Shown in pieces: positions 18,973 to 27,002 of a stretch of 64,000 nucleotides of DNA (within the stretch, counting starts at the first letter, position 1; every line of letters begins with the position of its first letter). This DNA is from Gammaproteobacteria bacterium (GTDB lineage Bacteria; Pseudomonadota; Gammaproteobacteria; Thiohalomonadales; Thiohalomonadaceae), in the NCBI GenBank assembly GCA_003252455.1, contig QKED01000046.1:1-64000 (forward strand), in the 5' to 3' direction. A program made the translations under genes and the position numbers. Under the pieces are notes generated by a model, which did not search any database, was not told where the DNA came from, and was given only the letters and a program-made list of their open reading frames with translations.

Positions 18973-19062
18973 GGGGTGTTCGGCGCTACGGCGGGGTAAA
19001 CCGCGATTATAGCGCCCGCGGGGGGTAGCGGACAGGCTTCATTAACTGCGAACGCCGCGTGG

Positions 19063-19082
19063 CCGCCCCCCCTGGGGGGCGG
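19063..19082 (-). terminator. GC-rich hairpin downstream of pyrC
   Basis: Arms CCGCCCCCC and GGGGGGCGG form a 9-base-pair stem with a 2-base loop just beyond the pyrC stop codon. There is no T run on either side, so it may stall polymerase or protect the 3' end rather than act as a classical terminator. Confidence 0.4.
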
Positions 19083-19103
19083 TGGGTTACCCCGAGGGCT
19101 GCA

Positions 19104-20135
19104 CTATAGTAGGCGCCAGCGCAGTTCGCCCCCGGCGCGCATCGGCACCAGACACTCGCCGTCGGCATAGGGGTAGCTGGCCGGGACTGGCCACGTCTCT
19201 TGGCGCAGGGTGATGGTGTCGGTGTTGCGCGCCAGGCGGTAGAAGTCCGCGCCGTGGTGGCTGGCGAACCCCTCCAGTTTGTCCAGCGCCCCGGCCGCCT
19301 CGAACGCCTCGGCGTAGAGCTCGATGGCGGCGTGGGCGGAGTACATACCGGCGCAGCCGCAGTGGTTCTCTTTGGCCCCCTTGGCGTGGGGGGCGCTGTC
19401 GGTGCCGAGGAAGAATTTGGGGTTGCCGGAGGTGGCCACTTCGAGCAGGCGACGGCGGTGGGTCTCGCGCTTGAGCACCGGCAGGCAGAAGTGGTGCGGG
19501 TGGATGCCGCCCACCAGTATCGCGTTGCGGTTCATCAGCAGGTGTTGTGGGGTGAGGGTGGCTGCGACACTCTCGCCCGCGCCGAGCACGAAGTCGGCGG
19601 CGTCGGCGGTGGTGATGTGCTCGAAGACGATGCGCAATTGCGGCAGGCGCGCGTGCAGGGGGGCGAGCACGCGCTCGATGAACACCGCCTCGCGGTCGAA
19701 CACGTCCACCTCGGGGTCGGTCACCTCGCCGTGCACCAGCAGCGGCAGGTCGTGCTCGGCCATCGCGGCGAGGGTGGCGTCGAGTTTGGCCAGGTCCGTC
19801 ACCCCGGAGGCGGAGTTGGTGGTGGCCCCGGCGGGGTAGAGCTTCACCGCGTGCACCCGCCCGCTCGCCTTGGCGGTGGCGATCTCCGCCGGTGCGGTGG
19901 CGTCGGTGAGGTAGAGGGTCATCAACGGCTCGAAGCGGCTGCCGATGGGCAGTGCGGCGAGGATGCGCTCGCGGTAGGCGAGGGCCTCGGCGGTGGTGGT
20001 CACCGGTGGCTTGAGGTTGGGCATGACGATGGCGCGGCCGAAACGCTCGGCGGTGTGGGCCACCACGGCCTGCAGGGCGGCGCCGTCGCGCAGGTGCAGA
20101 TGCCAGTCGTCGGGACGGGTGAGGGTCAGTTCCAC
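19104..20135 (-). CDS. pyrC: Dihydroorotase, PyrC type
   Basis: PyrC cyclises N-carbamoyl-aspartate to dihydroorotate in pyrimidine synthesis. The 343-residue protein matches the class II family length and motifs: zinc ligands in DWHLHLRDG, the carboxylated Lys in [13 protein letters not shown], His residues in LLVHGEVT and VFEHITT, and the catalytic Asp in GTDSAPH. The GTG start was chosen because GAGG lies 8 bases upstream and the protein then begins [14 protein letters not shown], as in known PyrC. The gene is unlinked to the other pyrimidine gene here, pyrE. Confidence 0.95.
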   Translation of the reverse strand: MELTLTRPDDWHLHLRDGAALQAVVAHTAERFGRAIVMPNLKPPVTTTAEALAYRERILAALPIGSRFEPLMTLYLTDATAPAEIATAKASGRVHAVKLYPAGATTNSASGVTDLAKLDATLAAMAEHDLPLLVHGEVTDPEVDVFDREAVFIERVLAPLHARLPQLRIVFEHITTADAADFVLGAGESVAATLTPQHLLMNRNAILVGGIHPHHFCLPVLKRETHRRRLLEVATSGNPKFFLGTDSAPHAKGAKENHCGCAGMYSAHAAIELYAEAFEAAGALDKLEGFASHHGADFYRLARNTDTITLRQETWPVPASYPYADGECLVPMRAGGELRWRLL

Positions 20136-20221
20136 GCAGATACCTCGTTTCGGGTTGTCTCGCTCGGGATTGCTGGCGATAGTATGCCACGCCCACACCG
20201 GGCCCCCACGGAGAACCCACC

Positions 20222-20560
20222 ATGCCTATGCAGGAGATGCTCGCCTGGCTGCTGCTCGGCGCCGTGCTCTGGTACCTCTACGACGGCGTCGTCACGCGCG
20301 AGCGTGCCCTGACCCTGGCCCGCGAGCTGTGCCAGCGCCACGACGTACAACTGCTCGACGAGAGCGTGGCGCAGGTGCGCCTACGCCCGCAGCGCGACGC
20401 CAACGGACGGCTGCGCTGGCGGCGCGAGTACCGCTTCGAGGTGAGTCTGTCGGGGGATGAGCGGCGTGCGGGGCGCCTGGTGCTGCTTGGTCGACGCCTG
20501 CTGGCGGCCGAACTGGAGCTGGAGGGTGGGGTCCTGCACGAGGACCCCTCGGGCCGCTAG
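20222..20560 (+). CDS. DUF3301 family protein
   Basis: This 112-residue protein has one N-terminal transmembrane helix (about 6-22) and a charged domain with [22 protein letters not shown]-like pattern and RRLLAAELE, typical of DUF3301. These are small membrane-anchored proteins of unknown function in gammaproteobacteria. A GGAGA site precedes the ATG. Its 3' end overlaps the convergent downstream gene by 4 bases. Confidence 0.75.
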   Translation: MPMQEMLAWLLLGAVLWYLYDGVVTRERALTLARELCQRHDVQLLDESVAQVRLRPQRDANGRLRWRREYRFEVSLSGDERRAGRLVLLGRRLLAAELELEGGVLHEDPSGR

Positions 20561-20937
20561 GCCCAGTTCTGCGTGCAGTCGAGGCTGCGCCAGACGCGCT
20601 GCATGCCGTTCAGGCCGTCGTCGAGCATGATCTGCATCGGCACCCCCTTGAGGGTGCGATTGCGGTGCTTGAGCCAGAAGGAGGGCATCTTGTGGTTGAG
20701 CGGGAAGACCAGCTGCAGCGAGTGCTGGATGCCGAGCAGGTGGCGGGCACGCTCCAGCACGGCGTCGTCGTTCGGCAGCGGGGTGCCGTTGCGAAAGCGC
20801 ACCAGCTCACGCGGCCGCGTCCCCTCGGGGAGGCCGAGTAGGGTGAGCTGTTCCTCGCTGGAGATCTGCCAGTCGTTGAAGATGTTCATCACCACCTCGG
20901 AGAGGTGGGTGCGGTCGGTCTGATCGAGGTTGGACAT
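20557..20937 (-). CDS. MbcA/ParS/Xre-type toxin-binding-domain protein (orphan)
   Basis: The 126-residue protein begins MSNLDQTDRTHLSEVVMNIF. It contains an N-terminal helical region (NDWQISSEEQLTLLGL) and a C-terminal domain resembling the DUF2384 toxin-binding domain of MbcA/ParS antitoxins (RARHLLGIQHSLQLVFP, MPSFWLKHRN, PMQIMLDDGLNGMQRV). In toxin-antitoxin pairs this family neutralises RES-domain NAD-degrading toxins, but no RES gene is adjacent. It may be a solitary regulator. A longer upstream frame lacks a plausible ribosome site and was not used. An inverted repeat lies upstream. Confidence 0.72.
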   Translation of the reverse strand: MSNLDQTDRTHLSEVVMNIFNDWQISSEEQLTLLGLPEGTRPRELVRFRNGTPLPNDDAVLERARHLLGIQHSLQLVFPLNHKMPSFWLKHRNRTLKGVPMQIMLDDGLNGMQRVWRSLDCTQNWA

Positions 20938-21010
20938 GGGGGCTGCCCCTGAGTGATGGGCTGGATGGGCGACCGGCGGTGGGTCGCACACATGACATGG
21001 GGTGTAATTT

Positions 21011-21035
21011 TTGACTATTTTAGTAAGGTAGTCAA
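21011..21035. promoter_or_regulatory. Inverted repeat TTGACTA-N11-TAGTCAA, possible operator
   Basis: Perfect 7-base arms separated by 11 bases lie in an AT-rich 211-base gap between the divergent MbcA/ParS-like gene and the L,D-transpeptidase gene. The size and symmetry suit a dimeric regulator, perhaps the MbcA/ParS-like protein itself. A TTGACC followed by an AT-rich stretch near 21102-21132 could hold the promoter of the transpeptidase gene. All of this is inferred from pattern. Confidence 0.5.
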
Positions 21036-21148
21036 CCGAGCCCACCTTGCTGGGCGAGGGTGAGCCGGTCGATTGACCCGACAGATTCGAGGGGTATGAT
21101 GGATTTGACCCCATAAGTAAGAAAATAATTACAGAAGATATCGCCGCC

Positions 21149-22822
21149 ATGATCCGCCACAGCACACCCCACTGGCGCTCGCTGCGCCACACCCTCGGTC
21201 TCCTCTTACTGACCCTCGGCGCGGCCCTCGCCAGTGGTGCCCAGGCGCTGGAGCTGGCCGCGCTCAATGCCGCCATCAGTGGCCTGCTGCAGTCCGATGC
21301 GCGGCTTGGCAAGGCGTTGGTGAGCCGCGAGGAGGTGCTGCGTTTCTATCAGCGGCGCGAATACCGCGCCGCTTGGTACGCGGAGTATGGTCCCGATCTG
21401 CAGCGCGAGGAGTTGATCGAGGCGTTGCGCAATGCCCCACTCGATGGCCTCACCCCGTCCGACTACCACCTACCGCGTTTGCAGGAGGCGCTGGAGCGCA
21501 AGAGCCAAGACCCGAGTGCCGTGGCGCGCCTCGACATCCTCCTCACCGACGCCTTTCTCAGCTTCGCCTCGGCCCTGCGCTCGGGGCGAGTGGACCCGCA
21601 CACGGTCGATCCGGAGTGGGATATCCGCACCAACCGCTACCACATGAGCGAGGTGCTGGAGTATGCCCTGGATCACGCCGCGGTGGTCGAGGTGCTGCGC
21701 GATATGCCCCCCTTCCAGCAGGGTTATTACGACCTGCGTGACGCCTTGGCGCGCTATCAGGCCATCGCCGACGCCGGTGGTTGGCCCCTGGTGGCGCTGG
21801 GCGAGACCTTGCGCCCGGGGGAGCGCGACCCACGGGTGCCACAGCTGCGCGCGCGTCTGCTGGCGGGGGGGGAGCTGCCGAGCGTGCAACTCATGGAGGG
21901 TGAAGAGTCGCTCTTCGACCCGATGCTCGCCGATGCCCTCAAGCGTTTTCAGCACAACCACGGACTGGTGGCCGACGGCGTGCTCGGGCGTGGCACCCTG
22001 CTGGCACTCAACGTGCCGGTGGAGGAGCGGGTACGCACCCTGCGCGTCAACCTGGAGCGCTGGCGCTGGCTACCGCGCGGCTACCTGGACCGCTACCTGC
22101 TGGTCAACCTCACCGACTTCACCCTGGATGTCTACGAGGAGGGGCGCTCGGTGCTGAAGATGAACGTCATCGTCGGGCGCCGCGATCGCCAGACCCCGGT
22201 CCTCTCCAGCCAGATCGACGCCCTGGTGCTCAACCCCAACTGGTATGTGCCGCGCAGCATCTTCCGCCGTGACATCCTGCCGGAGCTGCAGAAGGACCCG
22301 GATTACCTCAAACGTAAGTCCATCAATCTGGTGGCCCACGACGGCTCCGGTGAGCGTAGCAGTACCGACATCGACTGGAGTCAGGTCAATCCGCGTGACT
22401 TCCCCTACACCCTGCGCCAGGACCCGGGCGAGTCCAACGCCCTCGGTGTGGTCAAGTTCACCTTCCCCAATCGCCACGAGGTCTATCTACACGACACCCC
22501 GACCAAGACACTCTTTGCCAAGCCGGTGCGCGCCTTCAGCTCCGGCTGTGTGCGCCTGGAGGAGCCGCTCAAACTGGTGGAGTATCTACTGCGTGACGAG
22601 CCGGATTGGGATATGTCGCGCGCCGAGGCGCAGCTCAAGGCCGGTGGTAATCGACGCGTCTCCCTCAGCAGGCCGCTGCCGGTCTTCCTCTTCTACTGGA
22701 CCGCCTGGGTCGACGAGGATGGGCAGGTGCAGTTTCGCGACGATATCTACGGGCGTGATCGGCGCCTCATCGAGGTGCTCGGGCGCCGTGACGGGCAGGC
22801 GGTGGCCCTCTCCAGCCGTTAG
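21149..22822 (+). CDS. L,D-transpeptidase, YcbB/LdtD family
   Basis: The 557-residue protein has a signal peptide (about 1-33), an N-terminal scaffold domain, a peptidoglycan-binding domain (about 240-290, with ADALKRFQHNHGLVADGVLG), and a YkuD catalytic domain. The catalytic domain ends in HDTP...AFSSGCVRLEEP, giving the His and the catalytic Cys of SxGCxR. YcbB-type enzymes make 3-3 cross-links between meso-diaminopimelate residues in peptidoglycan. The length and order match LdtD. It acts in the periplasm. The gene is monocistronic, and its ribosome site is weak. Confidence 0.93.
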   Translation: MIRHSTPHWRSLRHTLGLLLLTLGAALASGAQALELAALNAAISGLLQSDARLGKALVSREEVLRFYQRREYRAAWYAEYGPDLQREELIEALRNAPLDGLTPSDYHLPRLQEALERKSQDPSAVARLDILLTDAFLSFASALRSGRVDPHTVDPEWDIRTNRYHMSEVLEYALDHAAVVEVLRDMPPFQQGYYDLRDALARYQAIADAGGWPLVALGETLRPGERDPRVPQLRARLLAGGELPSVQLMEGEESLFDPMLADALKRFQHNHGLVADGVLGRGTLLALNVPVEERVRTLRVNLERWRWLPRGYLDRYLLVNLTDFTLDVYEEGRSVLKMNVIVGRRDRQTPVLSSQIDALVLNPNWYVPRSIFRRDILPELQKDPDYLKRKSINLVAHDGSGERSSTDIDWSQVNPRDFPYTLRQDPGESNALGVVKFTFPNRHEVYLHDTPTKTLFAKPVRAFSSGCVRLEEPLKLVEYLLRDEPDWDMSRAEAQLKAGGNRRVSLSRPLPVFLFYWTAWVDEDGQVQFRDDIYGRDRRLIEVLGRRDGQAVALSSR

Positions 22823-22862
22823 CTGGGGAGGGCCTGGGGTAGGCGTGGGGCACGCCGGGGGG

Positions 22863-23441
22863 TTACATGGGCTGGCGGATGGTGAAGGCGCCGCGGATGT
22901 CTCCAAGGTGGAAGCCGCGTGCCTGGTCGTTGGGGTAGAGCGCGTCGAGGGTCGCGGTCACCTGGGGGTCCAGCTCGGCGCCGTGACACTTGAGGCACAC
23001 CTCGCCGGTGGGGATCGCCTTCATGAAGCGATACTCCTTGGCGCCGTTCTCGCCCTCGACCACCTCGGCGTAGGCGATCGCCTGTACATCTTCACCGGCG
23101 GCCTTGCGCTCCTCGAACTTCTCCAGCACCGCGCGCTCCCAGGCATCCGGGGCGTTGGCCGCGTTGCGCTCCTTGAGCGAGGTCCGGCCGATGCTCCACC
23201 CCTTGCGCTCGGACATCTCGGCCGCCAGCTGCGGGGCCACTTGGTTACACACGCGGATCGCCTCGACGGGGCCGCCCGCCTTCAGGGCCGCCTGGAGCTG
23301 GCCCTTGAGGTTGCCAGCGAACTCCTGGATGGTCGCCTTGATCTCGGCGTTGCGGGCGGCCATCGGGTCGCTCGCCTCGTCGGCGGCCTGGAGCACGAGG
23401 GGGCTGGTGGCGAGCAGGGCGGTGAGCAGGATGCGCTTCAT
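22863..23441 (-). CDS. DUF3365 / Tll0287-like single-haem periplasmic protein
   Basis: This 192-residue secreted protein (signal peptide about 1-20) has one c-type haem-binding motif, CLKCH, at 149-153. The surrounding helical domain is of the DUF3365/Tll0287-like type (EFAGNLKGQLQAALKAGG, VCNQVAPQLA, SIGRTSLKERN). Members are haem sensor or electron-carrier domains, sometimes fused to histidine kinases; here it stands alone. AGGAGA precedes the ATG. Role is unknown, but it is probably a redox or gas sensor in the periplasm. It is convergent with the transpeptidase gene. Confidence 0.87.
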   Translation of the reverse strand: MKRILLTALLATSPLVLQAADEASDPMAARNAEIKATIQEFAGNLKGQLQAALKAGGPVEAIRVCNQVAPQLAAEMSERKGWSIGRTSLKERNAANAPDAWERAVLEKFEERKAAGEDVQAIAYAEVVEGENGAKEYRFMKAIPTGEVCLKCHGAELDPQVTATLDALYPNDQARGFHLGDIRGAFTIRQPM

Positions 23442-23722
23442 CTGATTCTCCTGTTGGGTGTGGCGCAAGGCCACTGAGTGGTAGGTAGGGGATTGTGGCC
23501 CCGATGGTTTCGATAGTACCTGAGGGCCACCTCTTTGTGTCTTTCTGTGGCGTAAGATTCCGCTAATCGGAACATTTTCGCCATCCCCCGCATCCAACCC
23601 CACGACCTACGCCCGTCGCCTGACGGCCGGGCGACACTAGGCACGTGCCCTGCGGGCGGTTACGATGCCGGGTTGCAGGGCTCAAGCAGAGCCGAAGATT
23701 TCAAGCAATGAGGATTGGATCC

Positions 23723-24286
23723 ATGCGTATTCGCCTTCTCGTCAGTGCCGCGCTGCTCACCGCCAGCCAGGCGGCACTGGCCGACTCCGTCGAACTGGAC
23801 ATCAACAAAGATACCCTGCGGGCCATCTACGCCCACCGACTCGATGTCGGCTATCAGGGGTTGGAGATGGACCTGGGCTATCTCTACAAGGAGGATAAGG
23901 GGGCGAACGATGTGATCACCGCGAGTCTCTTCGTCGGTGGTGACGAGTGGACCGACAAGGGCACCTACACCATCCGCATGGGTGGTCGTGCGATGCTCGC
24001 CACCCCGGATGCGGGCGATGTGGTGGCCGTGGGCCTCGGCGGCAAGGTGCGCTACAACCCGCCGGAGCAGCGTTGGGGGGTCTCGGTGGAGGGCTACTAC
24101 GCGCCGAAGATCCTCGCCTTTGGCGACGGTGAAGAGGCGCTGGAGCTGGGTGGGCGTGTCGACTACCGCGTGCTGGTGCAGGCGGTGGTCTATGCGGGCT
24201 ACCGGCACATCGAGGTGGATACCACCAAGGTGCACAACATCACCCTCGACGACGAGGCCCACATCGGCATGCAGCTACTCTTCTAA
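23723..24286 (+). CDS. YfaZ-like outer-membrane protein
   Basis: The 187-residue precursor has a signal peptide (RIRLLVSAALLTASQAALA) followed by alternating amphipathic strands with a terminal Phe (HIGMQLLF), the typical sign of an outer-membrane beta-barrel. The VGYQGLEMDLGYLYKED and YNPPEQRWGVSVEGYYAP patterns fit the YfaZ family, whose function is poorly known. The ATG next to the signal peptide was chosen; two upstream in-frame ATG codons exist. The 281-base gap before it shows no gene. Confidence 0.78.
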   Translation: MRIRLLVSAALLTASQAALADSVELDINKDTLRAIYAHRLDVGYQGLEMDLGYLYKEDKGANDVITASLFVGGDEWTDKGTYTIRMGGRAMLATPDAGDVVAVGLGGKVRYNPPEQRWGVSVEGYYAPKILAFGDGEEALELGGRVDYRVLVQAVVYAGYRHIEVDTTKVHNITLDDEAHIGMQLLF

Positions 24287-24351
24287 GCGCTGCAGGCGCG
24301 GTGGCGGGGGCGCGAGGGCTGGACCGCCGCCGGTGAGGCGGCGGGGCGGGC

Positions 24352-24945
24352 TCAGGCCAGGGCGGCCTCCAGCTCGGCGAAGGTGCGGGCCACCTCGGCG
24401 GTCTCGATCTGGATGCCGAGCTGTTTGCCGATCTGCGTGGCCGAGAAGATACCGCGCAGGGCCATGCCACCCTCGGCGTCCATATCCACCACCATGGCGT
24501 GCTGGCGCCCGAGGCGCTTGAGGGTGGCGACGATATCGCCCACCTGGGCTCGCACCACATCCTTCATATCCAACACGTCGAGGCGCTCCAGCGGGGTCAT
24601 CACCTCGCGGATGATGATGTCCTCACGCTTGCCGCCGGTGGTTTGCAGATAGAGCATCGGTCGTTCGCCGGTGATGTCACGGTAGGTGAGTACACCTTGG
24701 ATGCGGTTGTGCTGGTCAGGTACCAGGAGCATACGCACGCCGCTGGCGATCATGCGCTGCTTGGCCTCTTCGAGGCCCGCGCAGGGGCCGATGGTGACGG
24801 CGGCCACCTTGGTCAGGTCGGTCATCACATCCAGCGCCGGGCTCTGGGCCGTGACGTGCTCCGGCAGCTCCTGGGCAGGACGACGATAGGTGCTGCCAGC
24901 CTGCAGGCTGGCGGTCTCCAGTGGGCGGTATTCGCTGCTGGTCAT
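24352..24945 (-). CDS. CBS-domain protein
   Basis: The 197-residue protein has two CBS motifs (about residues 45-100 and 110-185). The cores are AAVTIGPCAGLEEAKQRMIASGVRMLLVPDQ and VVRAQVGDIVATLKRLGRQHAMVVD, seen here only as patterns. CBS pairs bind adenosine nucleotides and usually regulate an attached or partner protein. Here the module is free-standing, so a partner must be supplied elsewhere. AGGAG precedes the ATG. A long open frame continues upstream but has no support. Confidence 0.85.
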   Translation of the reverse strand: MTSSEYRPLETASLQAGSTYRRPAQELPEHVTAQSPALDVMTDLTKVAAVTIGPCAGLEEAKQRMIASGVRMLLVPDQHNRIQGVLTYRDITGERPMLYLQTTGGKREDIIIREVMTPLERLDVLDMKDVVRAQVGDIVATLKRLGRQHAMVVDMDAEGGMALRGIFSATQIGKQLGIQIETAEVARTFAELEAALA

Positions 24946-25140
24946 GCGGTACTCCTCTGCGGGGGTGGGGGAAACGCCCTTTTGCCTATTGATATAGCAA
25001 CGAAAGACCGATTGCAATGGAGGGGAAATAGAATCTTTTCCTCCCGGGATTAGTTGGCTAAATATAAGTAAATGACCAGAAAATGATGCTCGTTGCCGAG
25101 ACTCGCACCTAGAGCCATGCACCCCCTGACGAGAGAGACC

Positions 25141-25845
25141 ATGCACTACCGCTACCTGCTGTTCGATCTGTTTCATACCCTGGTCGACGTGCCTGCCGCC
25201 CCTGGTGCCGAGGGGCGCTACACCGCCGACATCCTCGGTGTCGGGCGTGAGGCGTGGAATGCCGCCTGCTTCGGTCCTGCGCACCCCATCACCCGCCCCA
25301 CGACCCACATCGAAGTAGTGCGTGCCCTGGCCCATAGCCTCGACCCGGCGATCGGCGAGGCGGCCATCGAAGCGGCCACCGCAGAGCGCCAGCGCCGCTT
25401 CGACTACGCCCTCACCCACGTGCACCCCGAGGTGCTGGAGGCGCTGGCGACGCTACGCCAGATGGGGTGTCGTCTGGCACTGGTCTCCAACGCCTCCAGT
25501 GGCGAGGTGAGTGCCTGGCCCGCGTCGCCCCTGGCGCCCCTGTTCGACAGTGTCCTGTTCAGCTGTGACGTGGGGCTGTGCAAGCCGGACCCGGCCATCT
25601 ATCGACTGGCGCTGACGCACCTCGGCGGCTCTGCCGAGCAGGCGCTCTTCATCGGTGACGGGGGGAGTCGCGAGCACTTCGGTGCCGGCGAGGTGGGGCT
25701 GCTGCGTGTACTACAGCGCAGCCACATGGCCGCACGCTACAACGCGCGCGAGCTGCGTGCACGGGCGGGTGAGACGGAGGCGGAGATCGACGGCGTGGCG
25801 GCGTTACCGGCACTGCTGTCACGGCTCAATGCCGGGCGGGGATAG
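25141..25845 (+). CDS. HAD-superfamily hydrolase with altered motif I
   Basis: The 234-residue protein has HAD motifs II (LVSNAS), III (LCKPDPAIY) and IV (FIGDGGSREHFGA), with a helical cap between. Motif I reads FDLFHTL. The nucleophile Asp is present, but the second Asp of the usual DxDxT is Phe, which is more like dehalogenase-type or atypical members than standard phosphatases. The substrate is unknown. The ATG chosen is preceded by GAGAGA; another ATG 24 bases upstream is possible. The 195-base gap before it shows an AT-rich stretch but no clear promoter. Confidence 0.85.
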   Translation: MHYRYLLFDLFHTLVDVPAAPGAEGRYTADILGVGREAWNAACFGPAHPITRPTTHIEVVRALAHSLDPAIGEAAIEAATAERQRRFDYALTHVHPEVLEALATLRQMGCRLALVSNASSGEVSAWPASPLAPLFDSVLFSCDVGLCKPDPAIYRLALTHLGGSAEQALFIGDGGSREHFGAGEVGLLRVLQRSHMAARYNARELRARAGETEAEIDGVAALPALLSRLNAGRG

Positions 25846-25879
25846 GGCGCAGGGGAGGGTGTTCGAGGGGGAGAAGCGG

Positions 25880-25901
25880 GCGGGGCCGAGGTTGGCCCCG
25901 C
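25880..25901. terminator. GC hairpin between convergent HAD and HU genes
   Basis: Arms GCGGGGCC and GGCCCCGC form an 8-base-pair stem with a 6-base loop (GAGGTT) between the two convergent stops. It has no T run, so it is only a possible bidirectional terminator. Confidence 0.4.
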
Positions 25902-25909
25902 TCGGCCCG

Positions 25910-26401
25910 TTAGGCGTTGACGGTGTCCTTCAGACGCTTGAGGGCGGTGAGGCGCACGGTGTTGCTGGCGGGCTTGGCCTTCACCTCGATCTCCTGACCG
26001 GTGAACGGTGAGATCATCTTGCGGGCCTTCTGTGCGGGGCGCTTTTTGCGCACCACCTTCACGCCCACCTCGGGGATGGTGAACTCACCGGAGCCGCGGC
26101 GCTTCATGTGGGACTCGATCAGGCCGGAGAGCGACTTGAACACGGCGTCCACCTCCTTGCGCGCCAGGCCGGTCTCCTCGGCGATCTGGGAGAGGATCTG
26201 CACCTTGGTCATCTTGTCGGCGACGGCCTTGGACTTGGCGGCGGCCGCAGGGGTGGCCTTCGGTTCGGCCTTCTTCGTGGCCGCCTTGGCGGCAGGGGCA
26301 GCCTTCGGCTCGGCCTTTTTCGGTGCGGCCTTCTTCGGGGTGCTCTTCTTGGTGGGGCTTTGGGGCTCGCTAGCGGGAGCGGCTTTCTTCTTGACTGCCA
26401 T
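25910..26401 (-). CDS. HU-family DNA-binding protein with histone-H1-like Lys/Ala/Pro tail
   Basis: The 163-residue protein has a roughly 65-residue N-terminal tail rich in Lys, Ala and Pro, with repeats like KKAEPKA and KKAAPKK. A complete HU/IHF-type domain follows (about 66-163, with MTKVQILSQIAEETGLARKEVDAVF seen as pattern and VKVVRKKRPAQKARK in the arm). The domain should bend DNA, and the tail resembles eukaryotic H1 or bacterial AlgP/Hc1-like tails. It is likely an extra nucleoid protein besides HU. GGAGA lies before the ATG. The Lys-rich composition could shift with strain because such repeats are unstable. Confidence 0.9.
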   Translation of the reverse strand: MAVKKKAAPASEPQSPTKKSTPKKAAPKKAEPKAAPAAKAATKKAEPKATPAAAAKSKAVADKMTKVQILSQIAEETGLARKEVDAVFKSLSGLIESHMKRRGSGEFTIPEVGVKVVRKKRPAQKARKMISPFTGQEIEVKAKPASNTVRLTALKRLKDTVNA

Positions 26402-26587
26402 CGGTGATTCTCCGTGCGCTTAAATGTAGGGGTCCTGCAACCGCGGGTCGCCATGGAATTCTGCGTCTGCGTATCGCAAAATACAAGCGACTCACCGCTG
26501 TAATCGGCGCTTTTTCCCAGCTAAACGTCAAACGGTGCGCCATGCCACCTTCGTCGTGCCGACCCGCCTTCCATCCCAGGACTCGCC

Positions 26588-26995
26588 ATGCACAAAATCC
26601 TCTCTCTGCAGACCCGTGGCCAGGGGTTGCACCTGATCACCGAGGCGGTCGCGCACGTGGTGGCCGAGGCCGCTGTGCGCGAGGGGCTGTGCACGCTGAT
26701 GTTGCAGCACACCTCCGCCAGTCTCACCATCCAGGAGAATGCCGACCCATCGGCGCGACACGACCTGGAGCAATGGCTCAACCGTTTGGTGCCTGAGCAC
26801 GACCCGCTTTACACCCACACCCTGGAGGGGGCCGACGACATGCCCGCACATATCAAGGCCGCGCTCACCGCTGCGACCCTCTCCATCCCGATCATCGACG
26901 GTGCATTGGCGCTCGGCACCTGGCAGGGGCTCTACCTCTGGGAGCATCGCCACGCTGCCGGGCGGCGGCGCCTGGTCGTCTACATCGGTCACTGA
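26588..26995 (+). CDS. YjbQ/UPF0047 family protein
   Basis: The 135-residue protein has the UPF0047 signatures LMLQHTSASLTIQENADP, DDMPAHIKAAL, and GTWQGLYLWEHR near its C-terminus. The family is often annotated as secondary thiamine-phosphate synthase because of weak complementation activity; the real role is unsettled. The His, Glu and Asp residues expected to coordinate metal are present. AGGA lies 7 bases before the ATG. It is followed 7 bases later by a transporter gene and probably co-transcribed with it. Confidence 0.9.
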   Translation: MHKILSLQTRGQGLHLITEAVAHVVAEAAVREGLCTLMLQHTSASLTIQENADPSARHDLEQWLNRLVPEHDPLYTHTLEGADDMPAHIKAALTAATLSIPIIDGALALGTWQGLYLWEHRHAAGRRRLVVYIGH

Positions 26996-27002
26996 GCGCG
27001 CC

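Noticed and set aside
20938-21312. N-terminal extension of the MbcA/ParS-like gene and the overlapping CDS-like frame
   Set aside because: The extension lacks a ribosome site and runs across an AT-rich promoter region and into the divergent transpeptidase gene.
24946-25425. N-terminal extension of the CBS-domain gene
   Set aside because: A good AGGAG site precedes the internal ATG at 24945, and the extension overlaps the divergent HAD gene and an AT-rich spacer.
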